64,000 nucleotides of DNA from Typhlomys cinereus. Its lineage: Eukaryota; Chordata; Mammalia; Rodentia; Platacanthomyidae. The notes beneath the pieces were generated by a model that saw only the letters and a list, made by a program, of their open reading frames with translations, ran no database searches and was not told the DNA's origin. The stretch covers positions 1,457,501 through 1,521,500 of the forward strand of contig JALPQD010000240.1 of assembly GCA_023101885.1 (NCBI GenBank), read 5' to 3'. Below, one piece after another: positions 11,826 through 23,160 of the stretch (its first letter is position 1; every line of letters begins with the position of its first letter). Both the position numbers and the translations under genes were made by a program.

Positions 11826-14621
11826 GTAATACGAAACTGTAAATTATGTCATAATGGCACAACACTGATTGTTACCAAGTGGTGTTATTTTAGTTACACT
11901 GGGTTGTATAAAAATATGCATGAAATCAAACCTCATCTGTTTTTATTTGCTTTTACAGGACTAGGGAATTTGTTGTAGTTCTTGTAACTTGTCTGTGAGG
12001 CAGCGCTGTGTGGGAGCACGGGCCAGAACTGGACTCTGTGACAGGTCTGTGGGTTACTAGCAGGAGTCAGCATCTCTGGCTTATCCACAGGGCACAGGCG
12101 GGAGCTGGGGTAGAATGTTTCCTACTGAATGTGGGATGAACTAGAAATATCTTTTGCTCTTTGTAACACCCCAAGAGCTGTGAGGGCCAGCATATGTGAA
12201 GAAGTAGGAGCCATCCGTGGCAGTGAACACAGGCTCTGCGTCTAGTTATTAAGACACATGTTTGTGATTGCCCAGCCGGTCCGCTCGACTTCTCAAGAAA
12301 GGGCAATGTCTGATCTGCACCTGGAGCTTCCAGGCCTTCCTTCCCCAGCTGCCACTTGGCTAAAAGAGGCCCAAATGCCTAGGAAATATGTGCTAGTATC
12401 AGAATGAAGAGAGCTTCAAACTTCCAGTGAAGGTACCGAAAGCAAGCTTAACAGCAACACATGTGCCTTCCTTTGTGAATTAACGTGCTGATTAAACAAT
12501 CTTTTGATAAAGGTTAATCCATTTGCTCGCTCTTCTGTAAACATCCATCTTCCGTGATTACACATCTATTGGAAACACATCCTTTGAGGTTATAAAACTT
12601 TAAGAAGGCACAATTACAGGATTATTTAGAAAGTGGCTAGGCATGAGGGCTCTGGGACACTTTATGTGTCTGAAAGAGGCGTCATGTTTGACATGTCACC
12701 TTCTTCTCCTCTCTCAGGGTTCTGGGGAGTGGAGCAGAGACACATCAAAAGAAAAATGCATCACGTGTTCTCCTTTTACCAACCATCAATTAGCGATACC
12801 CCAAGGAAGCTGAAAGAACGAGAGCACCTTTCTGGAAAGGGCAGAAGGGGAAGATCCATCTTCTCCGGTCTCAACAGATGCACGCTTCAAAGCTTCATTT
12901 ATAAAACGGCAAGGATCCCTGGCATCTCCCAGACCAGAACAGAATATGGCAGTGCGAAATCCTGGAAAGCGAGTCTGAGGTAGGCAGGGCAGATCTCGCG
13001 AAGTGCTCGGGTCCTGATTTCAGCTACAAGTCAGCGGCCTCCAGGACCATCTGCGAACCATAAATTACGGTTACACTGGCACATGCTGCTTGTAAATCAC
13101 CACTGAACAGGTTTCACCTGTGACACATGACATGAACCCACTGTATATTCCAATAAACTCCCATAAAGCATCTGATATAAACTCCGGATTATGTTTCTTT
13201 CGTGGTTGGGACGTTTAGATTTTTTCTTTGCTTCAAGTGTGAAGTGAGTGCACACAGCGCACACTCTTCCTCTTTCCTGCAGACAAGGCCTTTTGCGATT
13301 TTTCAAGTGCAGAATTTTATTTTGTGGCTGACACGAGCAATTTGGTGAGCTTTAAAGGGCCAATCATTTCTTTTTCTTTTGCCTTCTTTAATAAACTTGT
13401 TTCTTTCAACACTACTGTTAATGTCAAAGTCTTGTGGTTACTGCCCATGGAAAATACGATTTACAAACACCAATTTAATGGCCAAATTGTCAGTAATCTA
13501 CTTCACCGAATATAAATAAACAGCTCCATAAAAGGCTCTACATAACCACAGTTCAGCTTGGTTTCTGGCAATTCACATTTCTGTTTTCTACAACATTGTT
13601 TTGAGGGCCCAGGTTACAGGAGTGGGATGAATGGCTACACCAGAGAGAGTGGGTTCAATTCCCTAAGGCTTACGCAGAAGCGTTTGCTTAGAACTAGTGT
13701 GACTCCTCCATTTTTAGGTGCGCCCCTGATTTCTTTATTTAGGTGCATCACAGCGTCTGAAAAGCACCCAAATATGAGTCCTTCAATGAACACTTAGCCC
13801 TATTTATTTTTTTCCTTTCTGACTTCTGTGTTTAAAAAGCAGAAACTAAGTTCACATTATCGTTTGTTTTGTTCTCATGAACAAATACTCTTCCTTTCAT
13901 TCCAATATATTTCGACAGAGAATTTGACAGTCATGCAGATAGATATAAACAAAAGTGAGAGATCGCTATTGCTTTGTGTGCCTTTGAAACTGAAAATGAA
14001 ATACTCTGATAAAATTCAGAAGTTTCTTAAGCAGTCAAAGGTGACATTATTGAGAAATGATTGTATAGTTCTGACTTATCTTATTCGTATTTGCTAAAAG
14101 ATCTGTAAAATGTCCACATTCATTGTTGAAAGAATACATCAAAATATTATTTTCTGTAGTATTTCTTGAGTCTACACAAAACACAGTGCTGTTGTTGACT
14201 GATGAATGATTTTAGAGAGATCATGTGTACTATAGAAATTAGATTTTTTTCATCTATAATGATGTCTGAAGATACAAACACTAATTGTACATAAAGTCCA
14301 AGTATTCAGACTCTGCTATAAAATGTCTCTAGAATGTAATAGTGTCAATGAAAAAGAAGTAAAAATTAAATTTTCCTCTGATACGCAAGAGTGCTACCAT
14401 AAATTCTTAAACAAAATTTCTAGTAGCTTCTAAAGTCATAGAGCTCTTCTTTAACCAATATGACTGATCGCTACTTCATAATACATTACATTAAACAGCT
14501 TTAATAATTTCCATTAGGTTTTAAACTTTCGTGACTGAGATCGGTAACTTCTTTCAGGACATTCACTATGGTGAAATAAATGCAGTTAACAGATTCCTGG
14601 ATATATTCAAAAGTAGGACTT
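11826..14621. other. Repeat-poor single-copy DNA, possible regulatory sequence
   Basis: About 2.8 kb without a recognised interspersed repeat, one of the longer such stretches here. It has AT-rich sections with mixed-composition words (for example 12480-12630 and 13090-13560) and no coding evidence. The 116-codon frame at 12633 shows no domain. Conservation cannot be judged from one sequence. Confidence 0.4.
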
Positions 14622-14635
14622 AAGAAAACAAATGG

Positions 14636-14829
14636 GAGCTGGAGAGGTGGCTCAGGGGTTAAGCCTCCGCCTTGCAGGCGGAAGGTCCTGAGTTCGGATC
14701 CCAGATCCCACGTATAGACGCCAGGGGGGGGGGCGGCCTGAGCTTCTGGTCCTGGTAGGGCGGAGCCTGTGAATCCCGGGGCGGAAGGAGGTGGAGGCGT
14801 CCATGGTGGTTCGCGAATTCGTCCGTGGT

Positions 14830-14874
<45 letters not shown>

Positions 14875-14941
14875 GCGCGCACATACACACGCATATGCAC
14901 ACAGTTGAATAAATAATAATAAAAAAATTATTTATAAAAAA
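14636..14941 (+). repeat. Young B2-like SINE with perfect TSD
   Basis: The flanks aagaaaacaaatgg at 14622-14635 and 14942-14955 are identical 14-bp duplications. Order: tRNA-like head with box A (tggctcaggggttaagcc) and box B (ggtcctgagttcggatccc), an unrelated body with an 8-9 bp G-run near 14726, a (CA)n block at 14833-14870, then an A/T-rich tail. Many CpGs survive in the head and body, which fits a recent insertion. Presumably transcribed by RNA polymerase III and mobilised by L1. Confidence 0.95.
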
Positions 14942-14955
14942 AAGAAAACAAATGG

Positions 14956-16950
14956 AACGTTACATTTTTTTATTTTATGCATAAGTTTTGACTAGCCCTG
15001 CCATTTTCCTATTATACCTGAATAGTTTTCATTTTTACACAGCACCAAAAAATATTAATGTAAGATTGTCGAATCAAAGTTTGAGTTCTTTGAGCCTGTT
15101 AAATAATTTTTTCCCAAATAGGGTTTGATAAAAGCCAAAATCATACTGGAAGCCTTTTCCCCTTTTAATTACTAAACCCATGTGTATTTTGAGGAAAATT
15201 TGATCCATGTGGGTTCCAGTTCATTTATGTGTTTCTCACCAAAAGTTTCTCTTATAGTCCATGTCCAAGAAATCTTTGGAGCTGCAATAAGTTTTTTGAG
15301 TTTGGCCAAGAATAAACATAGTTGAACACCAAAAGTCTGTTTGAAAGCCTTTGGCTGTGGAGCATTGGTGAACTCTGAAGTGGGATTACACACATGCTGT
15401 CATCTCTAACAGGCATTTGGATATACTTCCGGAAAGAAGCTGGAGATTTAGCACCAGAAAAATCCAAAATGTATTGCAGTTCACTAAAAGCTTATATTGA
15501 TTATATTGTACTTTGGGTACCAATGCACAGAAATAATTCTGTGATTCAGGACTGGGAGATTAAGAGGCATTTCAAGTAGGTAACAAAAAATGTGATTCAA
15601 AATATCATGTCCAAGAAGTTAGGCAACAATTCCTAGACATTAGGGTGTGGCTAACAACAAGTAATTATGGGAACTGCTCCTTTGCTTCTGAAAATGGACA
15701 CACAGGAATATGACCCTTGATACCAAAGCAGATTATTTCTTCCTTTCTTAAGTATATAATTAAGACATAGATTTTTGTCAGTTGTTTCAATGAACTTGAT
15801 TTTGTGTATTTCGCCTTTGCTTGTATTTCCCTGGAACTCATGGGCTAAATTAAGCTGAAGTTGTAAGTAAACACAGATTGGATTTTATGATCTTTGACTT
15901 TGATTAGAAATTCTTGAAGGGGATAAGTCAGAAATTTTTGCAAATAAAATAATGCACCCTTCCCAGAGGCTGGAGAAAATTCAAAGGCTGCCATAATTAG
16001 GATCATGCTGAAAAGGTTTTTGTCTTTATAGATTCCCATAGAAATATATATTTGAAGTGGCATGACGCCAGAAATTACTTGGGAACATCACAGGCGTGAA
16101 GGCTGGGTAGAATTAGAGGGGAAGCAAGATTTGTCAGTACTGCGTGCTTGGCATGTTGCTTTTCATTTCTTCCCATCTTCTTCATTTGGGGCACTGGGTA
16201 ACCTCCATTCTCACTACACCTGCTTCCCGACCATTCCATTCGGTTGTAGAGAATCCCCTTGAACATGCTGGGCTTAGCTGCCCCACAGCTTCTGTTCCGT
16301 AGTCCATTGCAGGACCCTCCACCATCCTTTTGAAGCATCGACAAATCTGGACGCGTGAGGGAATTAGCTTTTTTTGGAAGGTGCCTTGACTACTGGGGTC
16401 AGAAGTGGCCATACCTTTCTGAAGAACACAGTGCCCTGGATGGCTGCTTACCCTTTTCTGTTGATGCTCAATGGCCTCCCCTTCTTCCTGAGCACCATTT
16501 CTCTCCAGTAAATGGCCTGGATGAAGTACTTGAGGTAATTTCAAAACTGTGTAACCTTAGTGCAAATCCCTTTCCCAGGCTATTTTTTCATGAGGAGAAT
16601 TTTTTTTCTACTTATTCTTCTACATATGTGTGCATGTATATCTTTGAAATTTAGAAATATAGCACAAACTCTCCTTCAAGAGGAATAAAATTTCAAGGCT
16701 TTCATTTTTAGCTTTGAATTCATACTTGAATTTATATTTTTATTTCATTAGTAGTATAATATTTTACCTATTGCAATATATCCAATGATTTAAAAACTTA
16801 TATTAAGTACTCAGTCACGATTCTCTGTCACAAATTATGGATATAAATTTAAACATTTCTTTATTTTCAATTTTCTGTAACCATAACACTCGAGGCATTC
16901 AAATAGTCTGGATTGAGTAAATATTGTATATACTTGTTTGTTTTAGTTCC
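14956..16950. other. Single-copy noncoding DNA, no gene seen
   Basis: Frames at 15172-15467 (minus) and 16062-16654 (both strands) were read in all phases. None gave a protein I recognise. An old retrocopy cannot be excluded. Confidence 0.45.
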
Positions 16951-16954
16951 TTCA

Positions 16955-17290
16955 TTTACCATTGCAAAAATAGTATGCCCAAGCAACTTAGGAGGTTAAG
17001 AATTTAATTCCAACTTACAATGTCAAACTAGAGTTCACCAGTACCAGGCAGCCACAACAGCAGGAGCTTGAGACAACCGGTCACATTATATCCACAGCCA
17101 AGAAGCACAGAGGGAATGCATGCATCCACTATCTTTATAAAATCTTGGACCGCAAGCTTAGGGAATGGTAACCCCCACAGTGGGCTGGGACTTCCCATAT
17201 AAATAATACAATCAAGACGATTTCTCACAGGTGTACCCAGAGATCATTCTCAATCTAGAGAATCACATTCAGGTATACCTCCCATATTTC
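16955..17290. repeat. Rodent interspersed repeat, URR1-like (tentative)
   Basis: Words such as aacttaggaggttaagaatt, cccacagtgggctgggactt and caatcaagacgatttctcac occur in this order in a common rodent repeat that I associate with URR1 (a hAT-type nonautonomous element). The name and orientation are from memory. Confidence 0.45.
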
Positions 17291-17800
17291 ATCTTGAAAA
17301 TACATATTGAAATTATTTCTGTCAATTGGCCAAAACTAGTAAAATATATTAAAACTGAAAAGAATTATTCTGAAACAGAAAACAAATTTTTTGGAAGCAT
17401 ATTTCTTAACGAAGCAGATGGGAATTTCCCCACTGTGCCATGGAAAAATAATGTGCTTGACATGAGAAGTCTGAGATTTGTGGCTGCTTTTCTTTATTAT
17501 AGGGATAGATTTGAGATTTGTGCACATAAAGAAGTAAGTTATAATCAAAGGAATTTAGTAGTAAAAGTGTCACTCTGTTCTTTGAGATCATTTTACTATG
17601 ACAAAAATCTCATCATGCAAATATTTTTATCATACAAATATTTTTACTTATATACCATGTGACAAATCAATGAGGCCTTCTTGCAATCTTTTTGTGAACA
17701 AAAATTATTGTGCCATTCCAGATTATTTTAATTATCCCTCAAAGACACACCGGTAAGCCATTAGCTGTCTCATATTCTCCCTCCATTGAGATTCTGGCAA
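17291..17800. other. AT-rich single-copy noncoding DNA
   Basis: A 143-codon frame (17231-17662) crosses this AT-rich stretch. Its composition is AT-driven and it shows no motif I recognise. Confidence 0.45.
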
Positions 17801-17804
17801 CCAC

Positions 17805-18365
17805 TAATCCACTTTCTGAATTTATGTGTTGCACATATTGGTCATTTCATTTAAATTAGGTTATTCGTATTTTTATTGTTGAGTTGGAAAATTCTTTATA
17901 AATTCTAGACCTTAATCCTTTATCAGATAAATCATTCATAAATATTTCCTCACATTCCGTGTGTTGCTTTTTTCCACTTTCTTGATTGTTTCTTGATGAA
18001 CAAGGCACAGTCTAATTTAACTATGATCATTTGTTGTTATTATTTATGGTTTTGGTGTCACATTTAAAAAAACCATGAACACAAGGTTATTAATGGCTAA
18101 ACTTGCATTCTCTTCTGGTCTGCAGACGTTATGTTTGGGCGTAGATGTATCTGAGGTTTATGTGAAGCAGGAGCTGATCCCATCATTTAGGCAAAAATGT
18201 GTTTCTGGACACTTAGTTCTCTTTCATTCATCCATGTATTACCTTATTTCTTTACTGTACAATCTAGATAGCTATAGTTGTATAGCAAGTTTTAGCACAG
18301 GGAAGTGTAAGTTCTGCACTTTGTTACATGTAGAGATTGTTTTGGCTATTCCAAAAGTCAACTGT
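17805..18365 (-). mobile_element. Ancient L1 (L1M-type) ORF2 fragment, part 1
   Basis: Plus-strand words ctggcaaccactaatccact, ttctagaccttaatcctt, cctcacattccgtgtgttgc and attgttttggctattcc follow the reverse-complement order of an old mammalian L1 ORF2. The element continues at 18881 and 19893. Confidence 0.75.
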
Positions 18366-18880
18366 AATTAAAAAAAATAAATAGAAGTAATTATTTGGCA
18401 ATTTATGATAAACACAACACACACACACACATGCGAGATGTTCCAGTTTTTCTTCTCCCACCTGCTCTTTTCTTTCTCTCATCCCTGTCCTTTCAACTCC
18501 TCCTATCCTTTCAACTCCTCCTATCCTTTCTACTAGTGCATTTCCTATATTAGTGGCTTTGTTTTGTTTTCGTGATCCTTTCATTCGACAAGGCCATGTG
18601 TGCTCATTGGATTGGGTCTACCCCTTACAACTGGTGCTGCTGCCCACAAGCTTGCAACTGAAGGTCACGTTTCCCTCTCTTCTGAGTCTCTCAGTAGCAA
18701 GTAGTTGAGCAGGAGGAGCAGCTCACTCTGGCTCCTCCCATTCTCAGCTGGCGGTGTAAGGTGCACTTTTGTGCAGACAGATCAAGGAATCCTCAGGGCG
18801 ATTGTTGTTCGGTAGTGACTGTGCTACATCTGGAGGTCAATTTGGTGACTGTTGCCTCCTTAGCAGCACTGATACTTCTA
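18366..18880. other. Sequence interrupting the ancient L1, with a short (CA)n
   Basis: A (CA)n block lies at 18411-18431 and a three-fold tcctttcaactcctcctatc-like repeat at 18488-18532. The rest (18590-18850) is GC-balanced and unassigned; it may be another insertion into the ancient L1. Confidence 0.45.
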
Positions 18881-19536
18881 ATTTATGACACAGGATGTTT
18901 TCCTATTTATTTTGTTCTAATTTAATTTTTCAACATATTCGTAAGTTTTGATGCTATTAAAATGGAATTGCTTCTTTCTCATTTTTAGATTGTTCCCTGA
19001 CAGTGTAAACATATACATAACTGATTTTGTGTGCTGAACTGATAATCCGAATAATATTTTGAGGCTTTTCAAGTAAATACTATTTTCTGAAGTAGAAAAA
19101 GTATTACTTATTTGTTTCCATTTGGCTGCTTTGTCTTTTTATTCATGATCACCTAGCATTAGCTCTCCAGGGCACAAGGAGATGTAAGAGCAGGCAGCTT
19201 TGACTTATTGCAAGGAAAAGCACAGTTCCATTTTTCACAATAACAATAATAGCTGTAGAGTTTTTAGGTGCCCTTTATAAAGACAAGAAGTATCTTTCTA
19301 GTCTTAGTTTAGTATTTTAAATTTTTTAGATTCCAAAAGGATTTGTTGGATTTTGTCAATTTTTTGTCATTATTAAGATGATCATATGATTTTTTCTCTC
19401 CATAATGTAACCAATATGCATATTGCATTGATAATTTTTCATATTGACTTACACGTTTAGACTCCATCCTACTTGGTTTTTCTGTGCAATTGATCTTGCT
19501 ATATAATTCTTTTCCCAAAATGCTGGATTTGTTTGT
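18881..19536 (-). mobile_element. Ancient L1 (L1M-type) ORF2 fragment, part 2
   Basis: Words such as tttatgacacaggatgtttt, ttttgatgctattaaaatgg and attaagatgatcatatgatt keep the collinear reverse order of an old L1 ORF2, interrupted by unassigned sequence around 19050-19300. Confidence 0.7.
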
Positions 19537-19892
19537 TGTCCTGGTTTGGATGTGAATTGTCCCCCACATGTGCTTATGTGTGTGAATACTTGGTCCAGTT
19601 CATAGTGCTATTTGGGAAGATTATGAAACTTTTATGAGTGGAACTTTGCTGGAGGAAGTATATCATTGGGGAATGGACCTAGAAGTTTGGTAATATGACT
19701 TCCCTTCCTGCTCTCAGCTTCTTGCTTCTTCAGAGTAGCTGCTGTAACGTAAGCCAGCTCTGCCCTCAGGGGTATGTTCCCCATTGTCATGGACTCTCCC
19801 CTCCTGAACTGTAAACAGCGGAATAATCAACCTTTTCTCCCTCCATTGGGGTCAGGGTATTTTATCGCAGCAAGAGAAGAATAACTGGAACA
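19537..19892 (+). mobile_element. ERVL-MaLR-like LTR inside the ancient L1
   Basis: Starts near tgtcctggtttggatgtgaa and ends near gaataactggaaca. Internal words (tccagttcatagtgctattt, cttgctggaggaag-like, tgaactgtaaacagcggaat) follow the MaLR LTR order. Noncoding solo LTR. No matching 5-bp duplication found at my chosen ends, so the ends are approximate. Confidence 0.7.
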
Positions 19893-20115
19893 CTTTCACT
19901 GAGGGTTTTGTGTTTATGTTCACCAAGATGATTGTTCTACAGCTTTCCTCTCTTGGGATACTTTTGACTATATTTGGTATAGAGCAATACTGACCTCACA
20001 AAATTCTCTTCTTTGGGGAACTTTGTGAAGGGTTGGCTTTGCTCTTCTTTTAACAGGTCAGTTTTGTAGAAGTAGAGGAAAACCTGAATAACTTAACTAT
20101 AGGATATTAAAAGAC
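19893..20115 (-). mobile_element. Ancient L1 (L1M-type) ORF2 fragment, part 3
   Basis: Resumes after the LTR: gagggttttgtgtttatgtt, gttctacagctttcctctct and ggtatagagcaatactgacc correspond to the next part of L1 ORF2 in reverse. Confidence 0.7.
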
Positions 20116-20159
20116 TTCTACCTTATTTTCTGAAATATTGTAATGTTAATTTACTAATA

Positions 20160-20290
20160 ATGCTTATTGAGGTTTTAAGAAGGTGGATTATGTGCAAATC
20201 CCAGTGACTGGAAGGCTGAGACAGGCGGAGTGTCATGACATTGAGGTTAGCTTTTGCTACTCAGTGAGTTCTAGGTCAGCCAAATCAAGA
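20160..20290 (+). repeat. B1-like SINE, diverged
   Basis: Reads caaatcccagtgactggaag, gctgagacaggcgga, gaggttagcttttgctac, an altered B1 body in forward orientation. Confidence 0.65.
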
Positions 20291-20464
20291 ATCTGCTGTA
20301 TATCAGCTACAAATATAGTAGTTACTAACATAACCTACACCCTAAAGTTTGAAGTCTAGTGACGATGTAGGACTAAATTAAGCAATTTGGTTGTAAGCAT
20401 AGCATTTATGCCTCCCTCAGATACACAGTATAATGTCTTAAACATTCATAATAAAGGAGCTATA

Positions 20465-20665
20465 GAGACAAACCCAGTGGTGTGGGCCTCTAATTCCAGC
20501 TGCCTGGAAGGATTACAAGTTCAAAGCCTGTCTGAGCCACAGAGTCATTCAAGGCCAGTCTAAACAATTTAGTGAGAATCTACTTCCAAATAATGTTAAA
20601 AAAGAGGTCGGTGGTAGAGCACTTGCTTGACATGTAGAATCCTTGGTAATATACATACATGAAGG
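20465..20665 (+). repeat. B4-like SINE (B1 part plus ID part)
   Basis: A B1-like first half (cagtggtgtgggcctctaat, tccagctgcctggaagg) is followed by an ID-like second half (ggtggtagagcacttgcttg). This order is that of B4 elements. Confidence 0.7.
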
Positions 20666-20817
20666 TGGCATACCTTCTTTTGGTGTGGCTGTTCTTTAAC
20701 TTAGCTTGAAAGATAGTTTTAGACATGGAGTGCTGTAAGTTATATAAGGCAAGTTAGAATGTTATTGTCCCCCTGCTTCAGGAAGAGTGAAGAATATATA
20801 CAAAAGTACAAACATTT

Positions 20818-21068
20818 GGGGCTGGAGAGGTGACTCAGAGGTTAAAGATTTTGCCTTGCAAGCAAAAGGATATATGTTCAGTTTGCAAATCCTACTGAAA
20901 ATTCTGGGCAGCAATGACAATGGCCTGTAATTCTGGCCTTGCAAGTCGGAGCTTGGGAAACCCCATAGCAAAGCAATGAGGAGGTAGTATAGTCCAGGAT
21001 GTTTTTTGATGTCAACCTTGTGTTCCCTCAGGCATACACACTCAAGTGCCCTCTGGTACACACACACA

Positions 21069-21115
<47 letters not shown>
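20818..21115 (+). repeat. B2-like SINE with long (CA)n tail
   Basis: Begins ggggctggagaggtgactcag. Imperfect duplications flank it (aagtacaaacattt at 20804-20817 and aagtgtgaacattt at 21116-21129, 11 of 14 matching). The CA array runs about 21058-21115 with one TA interruption. Intermediate age. Confidence 0.9.
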
Positions 21116-21117
<2 letters not shown>

Positions 21118-21129
21118 GTGTGAACATTT

Positions 21130-22620
21130 CACTCCCAGAGTCTGATATATAAAGGGAAAGCACAATCAAGGCATCTGTCCACTAATTTAAGTTCTGCTCA
21201 GGCTATGAATTACACTAGAATGTTCCAATTATCACACACAGAGAAATTGCTTGGGTATCTTCTCCAAATGAAGAATTTTTTTAGTATTATTTCCCCATTC
21301 TAAGAGACAATGGAATCCTAAGGATCCAGCATGCTTTCAGGCGATGCTTATGCAGTTGTTCCTCAGCCTTATTCAGAGGTGAAGTTCACTCCTCCGTCTT
21401 CTATTCCTAAAAGCAATACCTGATAGATGAGACAGCCAACGCTTCCTTCAGGCATTGCAGACTAGCTGCTCTGCTGTGGGACTGTCTGATGGTGGAAAGG
21501 CCTAAGGGGGTCACCAGAGTCACCAGTAAAGCCAGCAGCGGGGGAGCAGGGTGATGCTTATCCTCTCAGATGATGTTATTCGTGCTGAAACTTAATTGTA
21601 AGTGAATATACATCTCTTCTATCAAACAATGCGGTGAACACAGACCAAATCATTTTTAATGTAAATATGAATAGTTCCCTAGCTTAGCCACTGGGGAAAT
21701 AGTTAATGGGGGAGGGAGGAGAAGGATGGATTGCTAATTCTACTTTGTAAACGGAAATTGCCTTGGTAACCCTGAGATTCTGGGCCTATTAGAAAGAAGA
21801 AAAGCTATAAAACATTGGTGATGAGGAATTTGCTTGTTAGTGTCCACTGTGTGCAGAATTCCTTGAAAATTGGTGCTTTATTTGTGTTTTTCAGCTACAT
21901 ATTCAACACAGACACATGTACTTTTCTTGTCATCCTGATGGTTTTTCTTTGGTTCATTTGTCTTCATTTACATGACGATATTTTCTGTTTTTACATCTTT
22001 CTGGAGTTTTGTATATGGAGAAGCTTTAAGTAAAGTATCAGCTTGGTAGAAAAAAGTAAGTTATTTATGAAAACAAATGTGTGAAGCATGAAAATATAGA
22101 AACTGCAAGCTCCTCTCATTGATACATAAAATACGTACTGCTATCAATTTGGGACTATTGTAAACCTGAAATCACCCAATTTCAAATGCTCTTAAAGGAT
22201 TGATTGATGGGAAAAAAATAGAAGCAACACTGCAGAGTATGCTGGGATGGGCTGAGTATCATTGTGGACCATGCCAGGAACAGGCGGGTATAGCAGGGAT
22301 GGCTACAGGAAAAGAAGTATGCATCCTTTTGCCAGGCCAGAGCAGTCAGTGTGTAGAAAGTATCCCCTCATTGTTGTCTTGCAAATATGTGATGTGATTT
22401 TTAAACATTACAAACAAAAACATGTACTAGGTGATTTTTGAATCCCAGGTCCAAAGTTGACCTCTGCTAACCTCTTGCTTGCTTATGTGCTTGGAACTGC
22501 ATTAAATATTGTGAAGTATAAATCAGGCACTGCTCCTGAATTTGAAGGAATAACAGCAAGTTCTTAAAGTTTATCAATGTACATGGTACATGAAATTTCT
22601 AACATTATGAAGTGATGATC
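21130..22620. other. Single-copy noncoding DNA, no gene seen
   Basis: No recognised repeat or coding frame. The short frames at 21815 and 22200 show no recognisable domain. Confidence 0.5.
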
Positions 22621-22626
22621 ATCTTG

Positions 22627-22628
<2 letters not shown>

Positions 22629-22665
<37 letters not shown>
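22629..22665. repeat. (GA)n microsatellite
   Basis: About 17 GA units in an otherwise unremarkable context. Confidence 0.95.
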
Positions 22666-22671
<6 letters not shown>

Positions 22672-23160
22672 GACAAGAGGACTCTGTGGTCTGGGTTAGT
22701 TAGTCATGCTTTGAGTGCCCAGCTCTTGTCCCCCAGATCTGACAATCCTGGCCAGACTTGCAGGACAGCATATGGCAGGCTCCTCTCAGGTAGAGTCCAT
22801 TTTCTTTGGTGTCTTTGGCCATTTTCCAGTCATCCTCAGAGCATGCCCAGACCGCCTTAGTGCTCCCAGATGATTCCCCGCCACCTTGAGAGGCCTGCGG
22901 AGGAAGCACATACGGCTTATACCAGTACGGGGCATTGCGTTTCCCAGCATCTGCTTGGGCTTCTTTGTTCATATTAATGAGCATCAGTTCTCATGAAAGA
23001 CTGGATCCAAGTAGCAACTTGCGATTTCCTTGCTTATCTCTCTGCTGTAACGTTTGCATTCACTCTCCCATTCAACTTTGAGGCCTTGATGAGAATGGGC
23101 ACTGCGGATGGGGATAATTGTCTTTGAACATGCTCTTTCTATTTCTCTGAAACCTCTAGC
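22666..23160 (-). other. Unassigned region with a 94-codon minus-strand frame
   Basis: The frame 22984-22700 has balanced, protein-like composition. A second open frame of at least 28 codons lies directly upstream (toward 23070) in another phase. I cannot match either to a known protein. The joint pattern could be an old retrocopy or chance. No poly(A) signal or TSD found. Confidence 0.3.

Noticed and set aside
12633..12983. 116-codon plus-strand frame in repeat-free DNA
   Set aside because: No domain, and competing frames in other phases; a single frame of this size is expected by chance in 64 kb.
14636..14710. tRNA-like sequence at the SINE heads as possible tRNA genes
   Set aside because: Boxes A and B are present but the sequence runs into the SINE body, has TSDs and occurs many times; these are SINE promoters, not tRNA genes.
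14652..14900. Minus-strand frames with runs of Val-Cys over the SINEs (also at 36290, 45721, 49328)
   Set aside because: Translation of the (CA)n tail and SINE body; the same frame recurs in each copy because the SINE recurs.
15172..15580. Overlapping frames on both strands as a possible pseudogene
   Set aside because: Read in all three minus-strand phases without recognising a protein; no poly(A) or TSD found.
20762..21169. 135-codon minus-strand frame with Val-Cys repeats
   Set aside because: Lies over a SINE and its CA tail; no domain outside the simple repeat.
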